DNA from: an uncultured Ruminococcus sp.
GTDB taxonomy: Bacteria > Bacillota > Clostridia > Oscillospirales > Ruminococcaceae
Assembly (NCBI GenBank): GCA_902783005.1
Contig: CACZPI010000010.1
Span: forward strand, 1-44,102
Direction of reading: 5' to 3'
Length of the DNA stretch: 44,102 nt
The notes beneath the pieces were generated by a model. The model did not search any database, was not told the origin of the DNA, and saw only the letters and a program-made list of their open reading frames with translations. The stretch's first letter is position 1, and each line of letters starts with the position of its first letter. Shown here piece by piece: positions 31,344 to 38,469 of the stretch. The position numbers and the translations under genes were made by a program.

Positions 31344-32048
31344 TTACCATTCGATCTCGGAGATGTCCACGATATGGTCATTTTTCCGCATCTGCTCGAT
31401 CATGCCGGATTTGACGGTAATGATCCGGTCAGCCATCGCCGCAAGCGCGGAATTATGGGTGATGACAACGACAGTCATGCCGTTTTTGCGGCAGGTATCC
31501 TGCAAAAGCGCCAATACCTGTTTGCCGGTGTTGTAATCGAGCGCACCGGTCGGCTCATCACACAGCAGGAGCTTGGGATTCTTCGCAAGCGCACGGGCAA
31601 TCGCCACGCGCTGCTGCTCGCCGCCGGAGAGCTGAGCCGGGAAATTCTTCATGCGTTCCCCGAGTCCGACCTGCGTAAGCACCTCCGCCGCATCGAGCGG
31701 GTCGCGGCAGATCTGGGCGGCAAGCTCTACATTCTCCTTTGCCGTCAGATTCGGGACAAGGTTGTAGAACTGGAATACAAAGCCGACATCATAGCGCCGG
31801 TATGCCGTAAGCTGGCGCTTTTTGTAAGCAGAGATCTCCTCGCCGTCCAGCCAGACCTCGCCCTCCGACAGGGTATCCATGCCGCCGAGAATATTCAGGA
31901 TCGTTGTCTTGCCGGCACCGGATGCGCCGACGATCACGCAGAATTCGCCCTGTTCGATCTCGAAGCTCACATCCCGCAGCGCTTCGATCTCCATTTCTCC
32001 GGTCTTATAAATTTTCTTCACATGTCTGAATGTCACGAATGCACTCAT
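31344..32048 (-). CDS. ABC transporter ATP-binding protein (LolD/MacB type)
   Basis: 234 residues. Walker [10 protein letters not shown]-loop region [22 protein letters not shown], signature [19 protein letters not shown], Walker [13 protein letters not shown] and the H-loop [10 protein letters not shown] are all intact. It powers the FtsX-type permease encoded 15 nt downstream. The ATG at 32048 has AAAGGA 9 nt upstream. Its promoter carries a palindrome at the expected transcription start. Confidence 0.93.
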   Translation of the reverse strand: MSAFVTFRHVKKIYKTGEMEIEALRDVSFEIEQGEFCVIVGASGAGKTTILNILGGMDTLSEGEVWLDGEEISAYKKRQLTAYRRYDVGFVFQFYNLVPNLTAKENVELAAQICRDPLDAAEVLTQVGLGERMKNFPAQLSGGEQQRVAIARALAKNPKLLLCDEPTGALDYNTGKQVLALLQDTCRKNGMTVVVITHNSALAAMADRIITVKSGMIEQMRKNDHIVDISEIEW

Positions 32049-32071
32049 AGGGGTGATTCCTTTCTGTATAG

Positions 32072-32112
32072 TAGAATGATTCTATTATAGCATAGTTTTC
32101 CGGAAAATACAA
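32072..32112 (-). promoter_or_regulatory. Promoter and palindromic operator candidate of the ABC operon
   Basis: Minus strand: TTGTAT (32107-32112), 17-nt spacer, TGC-TATAAT (32084-32089). A perfect 13-bp palindrome TAGAATGATTCTA (32072-32084) covers the predicted +1. Confidence 0.65.
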
Positions 32113-32154
32113 GATATTCGGCTGAATTTGTTTACTATTTTGCAGAATGTACAA

Positions 32155-32280
32155 CGCCCTCCCCGTACATGGGGAGGGCGCAGGCTGTCGAAAGGTGGAC
32201 ACATTTTCAGATGGTGTGGGCTTGAAGCCCACACACCAACAGACTTTTTGACAAGCGTAAGGGAGCCTTCCGGCTCCCTT
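32155..32280. repeat. Three consecutive perfect hairpins in a non-coding gap
   Basis: CGCCCTCCCC/GGGGAGGGCG (32155-32180), GTGTGGGCTT/AAGCCCACAC (32214-32234) and AAGGGAGCC/GGCTCCCTT (32259-32280). The last lies just after the stop of the PLP enzyme gene and probably terminates it on the minus strand; the other two have no T-tract. The gap between the two genes (about 240 nt) holds no gene. Confidence 0.6.
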
Positions 32281-32288
32281 GTTTCGGA

Positions 32289-33485
32289 TCAATCCACTGT
32301 TTCCAGACCCTCTGCCTGGAATGCCTGACGGAGGTCATTGATGAGGTCGTTCTTGTCCTCGATGCCGATAGCGACACGATAGAAGCCGCCGTGGAATTCC
32401 TGCGGGTACAGGTACATCCGCTCATCGTCCTCACCGAGGAATACGATCAGCGATGCCGTATTGCCGAGGGATACAGCCGAGGTGAAAATGTTCAGATGCG
32501 TTACCACCCGGTTGTACAGGTCATGCTCACCCTTCAGGCCAAAGGACAGAACGCCGCCAAAGCCGTGCTCCATCTGCTTCTTTGCAAGTGCATGTCCCGG
32601 GAAGCTCTCCAGTCCCGGATACGCCACGAAGGACACACACGGCTGCTTTTCGAGCCACTGTGCCACAGCAAGGGCATTGTCATTATGCACCTGCATCCGC
32701 AGCGGGAAGGTCTGGGAACCGCGCATGATAAGCCATGCATTGAACGGGCTGATGCAGCCGCCGATATTGACCTGCGCCTGGTAGCGGATCCTGTCCATGT
32801 CCTCATGGTTGCCGATGATGGCACCGCCCATGGAATCACCATGGCCGTTGATGTACTTGGTCAGGCTCTCTACCACGAAATCCACGCCGTATTCAAGCGG
32901 ACGGGTGTTGTAGGGAGAGGAGAAGGTATTGTCGGCGGAAACGAGAATGCCATGCGCATGGGCAAGCTCCACAATGGCAGCAATGTCGCAGATGCAGCAG
33001 GTCGGATTGCCGGGGGTCTCGAAATGAATGAGCTTGGTATTCGGACGGATGGCCTTGCGGATGTTCTCCACATCGGTGCAGTCCACAATGGAGGTCTCGA
33101 TGCCCCACTTTTCTGTCCAGAGCTCATTGAAGATGCGATAGGTCGCAATATAGGTAACGGTTGAGAAGATCACATGATCTCCCTTCTTCAGCTTGGTGAA
33201 GAACAGTGCCGAGAGCGCTGCCACACCGCTGGCAAGCACCACGCAGTCCTCGCCGCCGTGAAGGTTGGCGACCTTCTTTTCCAGCATGCCCTGGTTCACA
33301 CCGCCGTTGCGGGTATAAATATTTGCCTCGGATGCCGACCAGTTCATTGTGGACGGATCATAGGGCAGCAGGAAGCTGTTGGCCATGTAGATCGAAGGCT
33401 CAATGGCTCCGGAAGCCGGATCCGGATCAGCGCCGGTATGGATGGCGCGGGTGGTAAAGCTCAGGTCTTTGGTATCGTGACTCAT
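32289..33485 (-). CDS. PLP-dependent trans-sulfuration enzyme (Cys/Met metabolism family)
   Basis: 398 residues; ATG at 33485 with AGGA 6 nt upstream. Fold-type I PLP enzyme: TRAIHTGADPDPASGAIEPSIYMANSF, the YxR site NIYTRNGGVNQ, the cofactor motif ASGVAALSALFF, SADNTFSSPYNTRPLEYG, and the lysine in VESLTKYINGHGD. It is shorter than MetY and lacks the MetY insertion, so it belongs to the cystathionine gamma-synthase / gamma-lyase / methionine gamma-lyase group. Which of these it is cannot be settled by eye. It has its own promoter. Confidence 0.85.
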   Translation of the reverse strand: MSHDTKDLSFTTRAIHTGADPDPASGAIEPSIYMANSFLLPYDPSTMNWSASEANIYTRNGGVNQGMLEKKVANLHGGEDCVVLASGVAALSALFFTKLKKGDHVIFSTVTYIATYRIFNELWTEKWGIETSIVDCTDVENIRKAIRPNTKLIHFETPGNPTCCICDIAAIVELAHAHGILVSADNTFSSPYNTRPLEYGVDFVVESLTKYINGHGDSMGGAIIGNHEDMDRIRYQAQVNIGGCISPFNAWLIMRGSQTFPLRMQVHNDNALAVAQWLEKQPCVSFVAYPGLESFPGHALAKKQMEHGFGGVLSFGLKGEHDLYNRVVTHLNIFTSAVSLGNTASLIVFLGEDDERMYLYPQEFHGGFYRVAIGIEDKNDLINDLRQAFQAEGLETVD

Positions 33486-33555
33486 GATAAATCCTATCCT
33501 TTCCGATTCCCTCTGCGGGAATTCTTGATGCAGCGTTTTGATGCATTACTGTATT

Positions 33556-33584
33556 ATTATACTGCATTGCTCACAAAAAGTCAA
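33556..33584 (-). promoter_or_regulatory. Promoter of the PLP enzyme gene
   Basis: Minus strand: TTGACT (33579-33584), 17-nt spacer, TATAAT (33556-33561). Confidence 0.8.
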
Positions 33585-33608
33585 GAATTACCCAAAATGT
33601 TATCCGCA

Positions 33609-33637
33609 TTGACAGCCATCCGGAAATGTGCTATAAT
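33609..33637 (+). promoter_or_regulatory. Promoter of the ArsC-like gene
   Basis: TTGACA (33609-33614), 17-nt spacer, TGC-TATAAT (33632-33637). Confidence 0.85.
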
Positions 33638-33671
33638 CAAAACAGTTCTACATCAGAAAGGAAGGATCTCC

Positions 33672-34013
33672 ATGAACATTCAGATCTTCGGCTCGAAAAA
33701 GAGCAATGATTCCAAGAAGGCTGAGCGCTATTTCAAGGAGCGCGGCATTAAATACCAGATGATCGACATGAAGGAAAAAGGCATGAGCAAGGGCGAATTC
33801 CAGTCCGTTATGAAGGCCGTCGGCGGCCTGGAGGCCATGCTTGATCCGGACTGCAAGGATCAGGACACACTGATGCTTGTGAAGTACCTTGCAGATTCCC
33901 AGAAGGAGGACAAGGTGCTGGAAAACCAGCAGATCCTGCGTCTGCCCATCGTGCGCAACGGCCGCCAGGCGACTCTCGGCTACTGCCCGGATGTCTGGAA
34001 GTCCTGGGAATAA
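33672..34013 (+). CDS. ArsC/Spx-fold protein without the catalytic cysteine
   Basis: 113 residues, ArsC/YffB length. The start MNIQIFGSKKSNDSKKAERYFKER aligns with the family's glutaredoxin-like N-terminus where a cysteine normally occupies the place of S11 (KKC-type loop); the codon here is AGC, and residue 8 is TCG (Ser). The later features are present: YQMIDMKEKGMSKGEF and the cis-proline region ILRLPIVRNGRQATLGY. The only two cysteines (near residues 66 and 105) are outside the loop. It is unlikely to be an arsenate or disulfide reductase; an Spx-like or structural role is possible. Monocistronic, with a strong promoter. Confidence 0.8.
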   Translation: MNIQIFGSKKSNDSKKAERYFKERGIKYQMIDMKEKGMSKGEFQSVMKAVGGLEAMLDPDCKDQDTLMLVKYLADSQKEDKVLENQQILRLPIVRNGRQATLGYCPDVWKSWE

Positions 34014-34039
34014 ACCAGGGTAACTTTACCCAAATCGTC

Positions 34040-34068
34040 AAGACAAATCCTCCGGGTTGTGGTATACT
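34040..34068 (+). promoter_or_regulatory. Promoter of the AraC-GGDEF gene
   Basis: Weak -35 AAGACA (34040-34045), 17-nt spacer, extended -10 TGG-TATACT (34063-34068). A palindrome TCAGTACTGA lies at 34079-34088, shortly after the likely start. Confidence 0.55.
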
Positions 34069-34114
34069 GGAATTACAATCAGTACTGATCTGACGAAACA
34101 GGAGGACATGCAGG

Positions 34115-34921
34115 ATGAACCATCTGCTTTTGCTGAATGATGCACTCGAATATATCGAGGAGCATCTGGGCGATGAGCTGTCACAGGAAGAGATCGCCCT
34201 TGAATGCTGCTGCTCGCTGTCCGGCTTGCAGAAGCTGTTCCGGTATACGTTCCACATCAGCGTGGGCGACTACATCGGCCGCAGACGCATGACCTGCTCG
34301 GCGCGGGAGCTGGTCGAAACGGACCGAACGGTACTGGACATTGCACTCGATTACGGATACCATTCGGCAGAGGTATTCACCCGTGCCTTTTCACGGACAT
34401 GGGGCGAGCCGCCTGCTGTCTTCCGCCGCAACCGCCGGTTTACGGGACTCTTCCCGAAGCTGGAGATCAATTACGACGGAGGGATCACTATGACAGATTC
34501 TCGCAGAAAATACGATATTACAGAGCTTTACGACTATCTCAACAGCCGGCGCGGGACGATCATTCTCGCGTTCGACATCCGGGGGCTCATCCCCATCAAC
34601 AACATTTCGTCGAAGGCTGGCGACAAGGCAATCGTCGAATCGCTGCGGCGCATTGATGAGGCGGCAGAGGAGGACATGCTGCTGTTCCGCATCGGCGGGG
34701 ATGAATTCGCGCTGGCCACCGGTCTGACGGATGATGCGCAGGCAGATGCCGTCTGCAAGCGCGTGACCGACCGCAACGGTGAGCCGTTCGAGTATGAGGG
34801 ACAGCAGATCCCGCTTTCCCTGTTCGCTGCCCGTGTCCGCCTCGGAGAGCGTTCGATCCGGTACAATGAGCTGTTTCCGGAGATCAATGACGCCCTCGAC
34901 AGAGCAAAGGGTATTCTGTGA
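34115..34921 (+). CDS. AraC-type DNA-binding domain fused to a GGDEF domain
   Basis: 268 residues; ATG at 34115 after AGGAGG (8-9 nt). Residues 1-107 form a complete AraC/XylS double helix-turn-helix (LSQEEIALECCCSLSGLQKLFRY, VLDIALDYGYHSAEVFTRAFSRTWG, PPAVFRR). Residues 125-268 form a compact GGDEF domain with FDIRGLIPINNISSKAGDKA and the intact signature LLFRIGGDEFAL. It is shorter than usual and lacks part of the C-terminal helices, so it may bind GTP or c-di-GMP rather than make it. Direct coupling of an AraC domain to GGDEF is uncommon. It is the last gene before the CRISPR-Cas locus and is in the same direction. Confidence 0.8.
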   Translation: MNHLLLLNDALEYIEEHLGDELSQEEIALECCCSLSGLQKLFRYTFHISVGDYIGRRRMTCSARELVETDRTVLDIALDYGYHSAEVFTRAFSRTWGEPPAVFRRNRRFTGLFPKLEINYDGGITMTDSRRKYDITELYDYLNSRRGTIILAFDIRGLIPINNISSKAGDKAIVESLRRIDEAAEEDMLLFRIGGDEFALATGLTDDAQADAVCKRVTDRNGEPFEYEGQQIPLSLFAARVRLGERSIRYNELFPEINDALDRAKGIL

Positions 34922-35240
34922 AAACCACTCCAACGGCAGGGGTGGGGCGGGTTCGCAGTACCCCTTCCCCAAAACATACTTTTTTGACAAGCTCGAACGA
35001 GCCGCCTCTGCAAGGAAGGTGCTCATATGGATGTTTCCCACAAACTGATCTGAAAGGCTTATACAGCAAGCTATAAATGAAGGAGTGCCATGCACCATCC
35101 CGGGTGTATGGCACTTTTTGTCAGATCTAAGCAGAAATGAAGTCCGATCAGTAGAGTATAAAAGTATAGCAGATGGAAAAGGATCGCTGTGCGAGGTATC
35201 ATAATCATCAATCTGATAGCAAGATCATTCCGTTTTGTTC
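34922..35240. other. Non-coding gap before cas3
   Basis: About 320 nt without a supportable gene. It contains a G/C-rich stretch, ACTTTTTTGACAAGC (34978-34992, similar to 32243-32255), a terminator hairpin at 35084-35119 and a half-site GTATCATA at 35196-35203 that resembles the cas operator-like element. Confidence 0.5.
35084..35119 (+). terminator. Rho-independent terminator upstream of the cas locus
   Basis: Stem AGTGCCATGCACC / GGTGTATGGCACT with one G-T pair and a 6-nt loop, followed by TTTTT. It insulates the cas genes from the AraC-GGDEF transcript. Confidence 0.8.
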
Positions 35241-35276
35241 TTGAAGTCCCCGGCAATCCATGGTATAATAGATACA
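35241..35276 (+). promoter_or_regulatory. cas3 promoter with operator-like element
   Basis: TTGAAG (35241-35246), 17-nt spacer, TGG-TATAAT (35264-35269). The sequence GGTATAATAGATACA (35262-35276) overlaps the -10 and matches 13 of 15 bases of the palindrome after the cas5 promoter. Confidence 0.75.
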
Positions 35277-35330
35277 ATAACAAGAGGGACGGTTGAGATG
35301 GTCTGTCTACACGATCAAAAGGAGGTCAAA

Positions 35331-37544
35331 ATGAATTACATTGCCCACAAAACCGAGGACGACAGAACACAAAGCGTCCTTAATCACCTGACAGAGACTG
35401 CCAGACTTGCAAAGCAGAATGCGGTTCCACTAATGAAGGAGCTTGCCTATGCTGCCGGTCTTGCCCACGATATCGGGAAATATTCGCAGGCGTTTCAGAA
35501 TCGCATCCAGAGCGGCAGCAATGAGAAATACGAGCACGCACTGCCCGGTGCACTGGAGTATTTCAAACAGTTCGGCAAGCCGGTGAATCCATTTTTTGCA
35601 ACGATGCTCATGTACTGTATCGCCGGACACCATACCGGACTTCCGGACGGCGGCAATATGAGTGAAGCTCCGGATGACAGTAACTCCCTCGGTGCCCGGC
35701 TGAACCGCGCTGCAAGATATACCGGAAGCTGGGATTATCAGGCGTTCCGGCAGGAAGTCACACTCTCTGTGCCGCAGGATCAGACACTTTTCATGGAGCT
35801 GATGCAAAGCCTGTATCAGCCGAAGCCGGATACATTCTACGAGCAGTTTGCGTTCCTGACACGTTACCTGTTTTCCTGTCTGACAGATGCAGATTTTATT
35901 GATACAGAACGTTTTTGCAATCCGGAGCGGGAACGCTGTCTGAAATCTGATTTTCAAAGTGCCGAACGTGCTGTGCAAAAGCATCTGAATTGCTTTATTG
36001 CACAGACCAGTCTGCAAAATGCCCGTACCCGCTTGCAGGCACAGGCTTTTGCCAATGCAAAGGGATCCTCTGCTGTCAGCATCCTGCAAATGCCGGTCGG
36101 CAGCGGCAAAACGCTTTGCAGTCTGGAGATCGCACTGCAAAAAGCGGTTTCCTCTGGTAAAAAGCGCATCATTTACGTCATTCCCTATACGAGCATCATC
36201 GAGCAGACCGCAGCAGAATTTGAACGGCTCTTTGGTAAGGATACCGCCATTTTACAGCATCATTCCAACTATGTCTTTGAAAGCCACGAAGATGAAGAAG
36301 AAGAAAAAGAACCGGATACCGCAGAAAAGCTGCGTCTTGCCAGTGAAAACTGGGATGCGCCGGTCATCGTCACCACAAACGTACAGTTCTTTGAGTCGCT
36401 GTATCACTACAAGAGCTCCCGTCTGCGGAAACTGCACAATCTGGCGGATTCCGTCATCATCTTCGATGAGATCCATATGCTCCCTGTGGATCTGCTCCAG
36501 CCATGTCTGCGGGCTGTCGGATATGTGGCAAAATACCTGAACAGCGAAGCCATCTTCCTTTCGGCAACAATGCCCGATTACGGAACACTTTTCGAGAAAT
36601 ACGCGCCCGGTCTTCCTGTCCGGCAGCTCATCACGGATACCTCTGATTTTGCCTGCTTCCGGAAATGCCGGTATCATGATCTTGGCGAAACGGATCCGGA
36701 CAGCATCGCAGAAAAGGCGGCAGGGTACCGAAGCAGTCTTATCATCGTCAACAAGCGCAGGACTGCATATGAATTGTATCAGCAGCTTGGCGGGACGAAA
36801 TTTCACCTTTCAACATACATGACCCCACATGACCGGTCGGATGTTATTGCGAAAATACGGGAAAAGCTGAAAGCAGAGGAACCGGTCACAGTCGTTTCGA
36901 CATCGCTGATCGAAGCCGGTGTGGATCTGGATTTTCAGGCAGTATTCCGGGAACTGACCGGACTGGACAGCATCCTGCAATCCGCCGGACGCTGCAACCG
37001 CGAGGGCAAGCTGGAATCCGGAGATGTGTTCATCTATGAGACAGGGGAAAAGCTAACAAGTGAAATACAGGTGCGTGCAGCGATCACAAAGGATTTGCTC
37101 AGGCAGTATGAGGACATCGAATCGTTAGAGTGTATCCGGACATACTACGAACGCCTGTTTGAACAGCACAAAAATGAGATCGAAGAAAACAATCTTGGTC
37201 ATGACAAATGGGAATCCACTGTAAACAGGAAAACGGGATTTGTCAGCATCCCGTTCCGCAGCTACGCAAGAAATTTCAGGATGATCCGAGATGATACAAC
37301 AGGTATCATCATCAACAACTGTGATGAAACGGAACGGCTTCTGAAACAGGCGGAATTCGGAGACATCGCCGCCAGACGCAGGCTCCAGCAGTATACCGTA
37401 TCCCTGCGCAAGTACGAACTGGAGAACGCCTTGAAAAGCGGCATTCTCACGCAGCGCGGCGGGATGTTTGTGCTAAGCGATACGGCGTATTACAATCATG
37501 ATACCGGGCTGCTGCTGAATGCGGCAAATGACCAGATTCTATAG
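35331..37544 (+). CDS. cas3: CRISPR-associated helicase/nuclease Cas3 (type I-C)
   Basis: 737 residues; ATG at 35331 after AAAAGGAGG. N-terminal HD nuclease: NHLTETARLAK, the metal-binding LAHDIGKYSQAFQ, and IAGHHTGL. Then a superfamily 2 helicase with Walker A MPVGSGKT, DEIH box, SATMP, and the C-terminal STSLIEAGVDLDFQAV and QSAGRCNREG motifs. It is recruited by Cascade to unwind and degrade the non-target strand of invading DNA. It is separated from cas5 by 199 nt that hold a hairpin and a second promoter, so Cas3 and the Cascade genes can be expressed separately. Confidence 0.96.
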   Translation: MNYIAHKTEDDRTQSVLNHLTETARLAKQNAVPLMKELAYAAGLAHDIGKYSQAFQNRIQSGSNEKYEHALPGALEYFKQFGKPVNPFFATMLMYCIAGHHTGLPDGGNMSEAPDDSNSLGARLNRAARYTGSWDYQAFRQEVTLSVPQDQTLFMELMQSLYQPKPDTFYEQFAFLTRYLFSCLTDADFIDTERFCNPERERCLKSDFQSAERAVQKHLNCFIAQTSLQNARTRLQAQAFANAKGSSAVSILQMPVGSGKTLCSLEIALQKAVSSGKKRIIYVIPYTSIIEQTAAEFERLFGKDTAILQHHSNYVFESHEDEEEEKEPDTAEKLRLASENWDAPVIVTTNVQFFESLYHYKSSRLRKLHNLADSVIIFDEIHMLPVDLLQPCLRAVGYVAKYLNSEAIFLSATMPDYGTLFEKYAPGLPVRQLITDTSDFACFRKCRYHDLGETDPDSIAEKAAGYRSSLIIVNKRRTAYELYQQLGGTKFHLSTYMTPHDRSDVIAKIREKLKAEEPVTVVSTSLIEAGVDLDFQAVFRELTGLDSILQSAGRCNREGKLESGDVFIYETGEKLTSEIQVRAAITKDLLRQYEDIESLECIRTYYERLFEQHKNEIEENNLGHDKWESTVNRKTGFVSIPFRSYARNFRMIRDDTTGIIINNCDETERLLKQAEFGDIAARRRLQQYTVSLRKYELENALKSGILTQRGGMFVLSDTAYYNHDTGLLLNAANDQIL

Positions 37545-37554
37545 TATAGAAAGA

Positions 37555-37592
37555 GAGCGGATGGCAAACGTGTCATCCGCTCATGCTTTCCC
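37555..37592 (+). terminator. Hairpin after cas3
   Basis: Perfect 9-bp stem GAGCGGATG / CATCCGCTC (37555-37563 with 37574-37582) followed by a weak tail ATGCTTTCC. It is probably a partial terminator or a transcript-stabilising structure. Confidence 0.55.
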
Positions 37593-37674
37593 TAATAGAA
37601 AACAAAAACATGGCGCCAATGTATCGCTTTCAACACAACCGGCATTTGACAGGCAGAAATTTGCTATTTTTCTG

Positions 37675-37728
37675 TTGACTTTCACATTTTCCCGTGCTAT
37701 AATGAGAAAAATTTGTATCATAGATACA
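37675..37728 (+). promoter_or_regulatory. Promoter of cas5-cas8-cas7-cas4-cas1-cas2 with palindromic operator candidate
   Basis: TTGACT (37675-37680), 17-nt spacer, TGC-TATAAT (37698-37703). Ten bases after the -10 lies the perfect palindrome TGTATC-ATA-GATACA (37714-37728), at about +4 to +18. Confidence 0.8.
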
Positions 37729-37743
37729 GAAAGGAGGAGCATC

Positions 37744-38469
37744 ATGGGTTATGGATTCAAGATCATGATCGAGGGAGATTATGCCCTCTTTACCCGTCCA
37801 GAGCTCAAAGTGGAACGTGTCAGCTATGATGTGCCGACAGTTTCCGCGATGGAGGGACTGATCAAATCCGTCTACTGGAAGCCGGCATTTCGTATCGTGA
37901 TCGACAGGATCATTGTCTTCAATCCCATTCGCTTCATCAACATCCGACGCAATGAGGTCAAAAGCAAGATCCCGCTGTCATCTGTCCGCGCACAGATGCA
38001 GGGCGGCACAGACAAAAGTCCCGTCCTGTATGCAAGCGAGGAGCGCAGCCAGCGTGCTTCGCAGATCCTGCGGGATGTCAAGTACGGCGTGGAATTTCAC
38101 TTTGAACTGACCGGCATCCGCTCCGATCATGAGGACGAAAGCGAGGAAAAGCACTACAATATCATGCTGCGCCGGCTGAAAAAGGGGCAGTATTTCCGTC
38201 AGCCATGTCTGGGATGCCGTGAATTTGCGGTACGGAAGATCGAGCTTGTCGAGGAATTCGATTACAGCCAGATCGCGCCGGAGCTGAAAGGTGACATTGA
38301 CCTCGGCTTCATGCTCTACGGAATACGCTTTGAGGACGGCGGCAGACCCATCAACGGCGACTGGGAGCATCCGCAGTTTTCCGACAAGGCGGATGCACTC
38401 TACTATCGTCCGCATATGATCGACGGCGTGATCGACGTAGGGCGTTACAGGGAGGCGATGAAATGCTGA
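37744..38469 (+). CDS. cas5c: Cas5c pre-crRNA endonuclease of type I-C Cascade
   Basis: 241 residues; ATG at 37744 after AAAGGAGG. The start YGFKIMIEGDYALFTRPELKVERVSYDVPTVSAMEGLIKSVYWKP is diagnostic of Cas5d/Cas5c, where the conserved Tyr, Lys and His form the RNA-processing site; the glycine-rich C-terminal part includes CLGCREF and LGFMLYGIRF. In type I-C it replaces Cas6: it cuts the repeat hairpin and stays on the 5' handle of the crRNA. It overlaps cas8c by 7 nt. Confidence 0.95.
   Translation: MGYGFKIMIEGDYALFTRPELKVERVSYDVPTVSAMEGLIKSVYWKPAFRIVIDRIIVFNPIRFINIRRNEVKSKIPLSSVRAQMQGGTDKSPVLYASEERSQRASQILRDVKYGVEFHFELTGIRSDHEDESEEKHYNIMLRRLKKGQYFRQPCLGCREFAVRKIELVEEFDYSQIAPELKGDIDLGFMLYGIRFEDGGRPINGDWEHPQFSDKADALYYRPHMIDGVIDVGRYREAMKC

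Noticed and set aside
28575-32090. A plus-strand open frame of 1171 codons opposite the FtsX and ATPase genes
   Set aside because: It is the antisense shadow of the repetitive coiled-coil gene; the minus-strand products have clear domains, promoters and ribosome binding sites.
35071-35283. A minus-strand 70-codon frame before cas3
   Set aside because: It runs through the terminator hairpin and the cas3 promoter and has no ribosome binding site.
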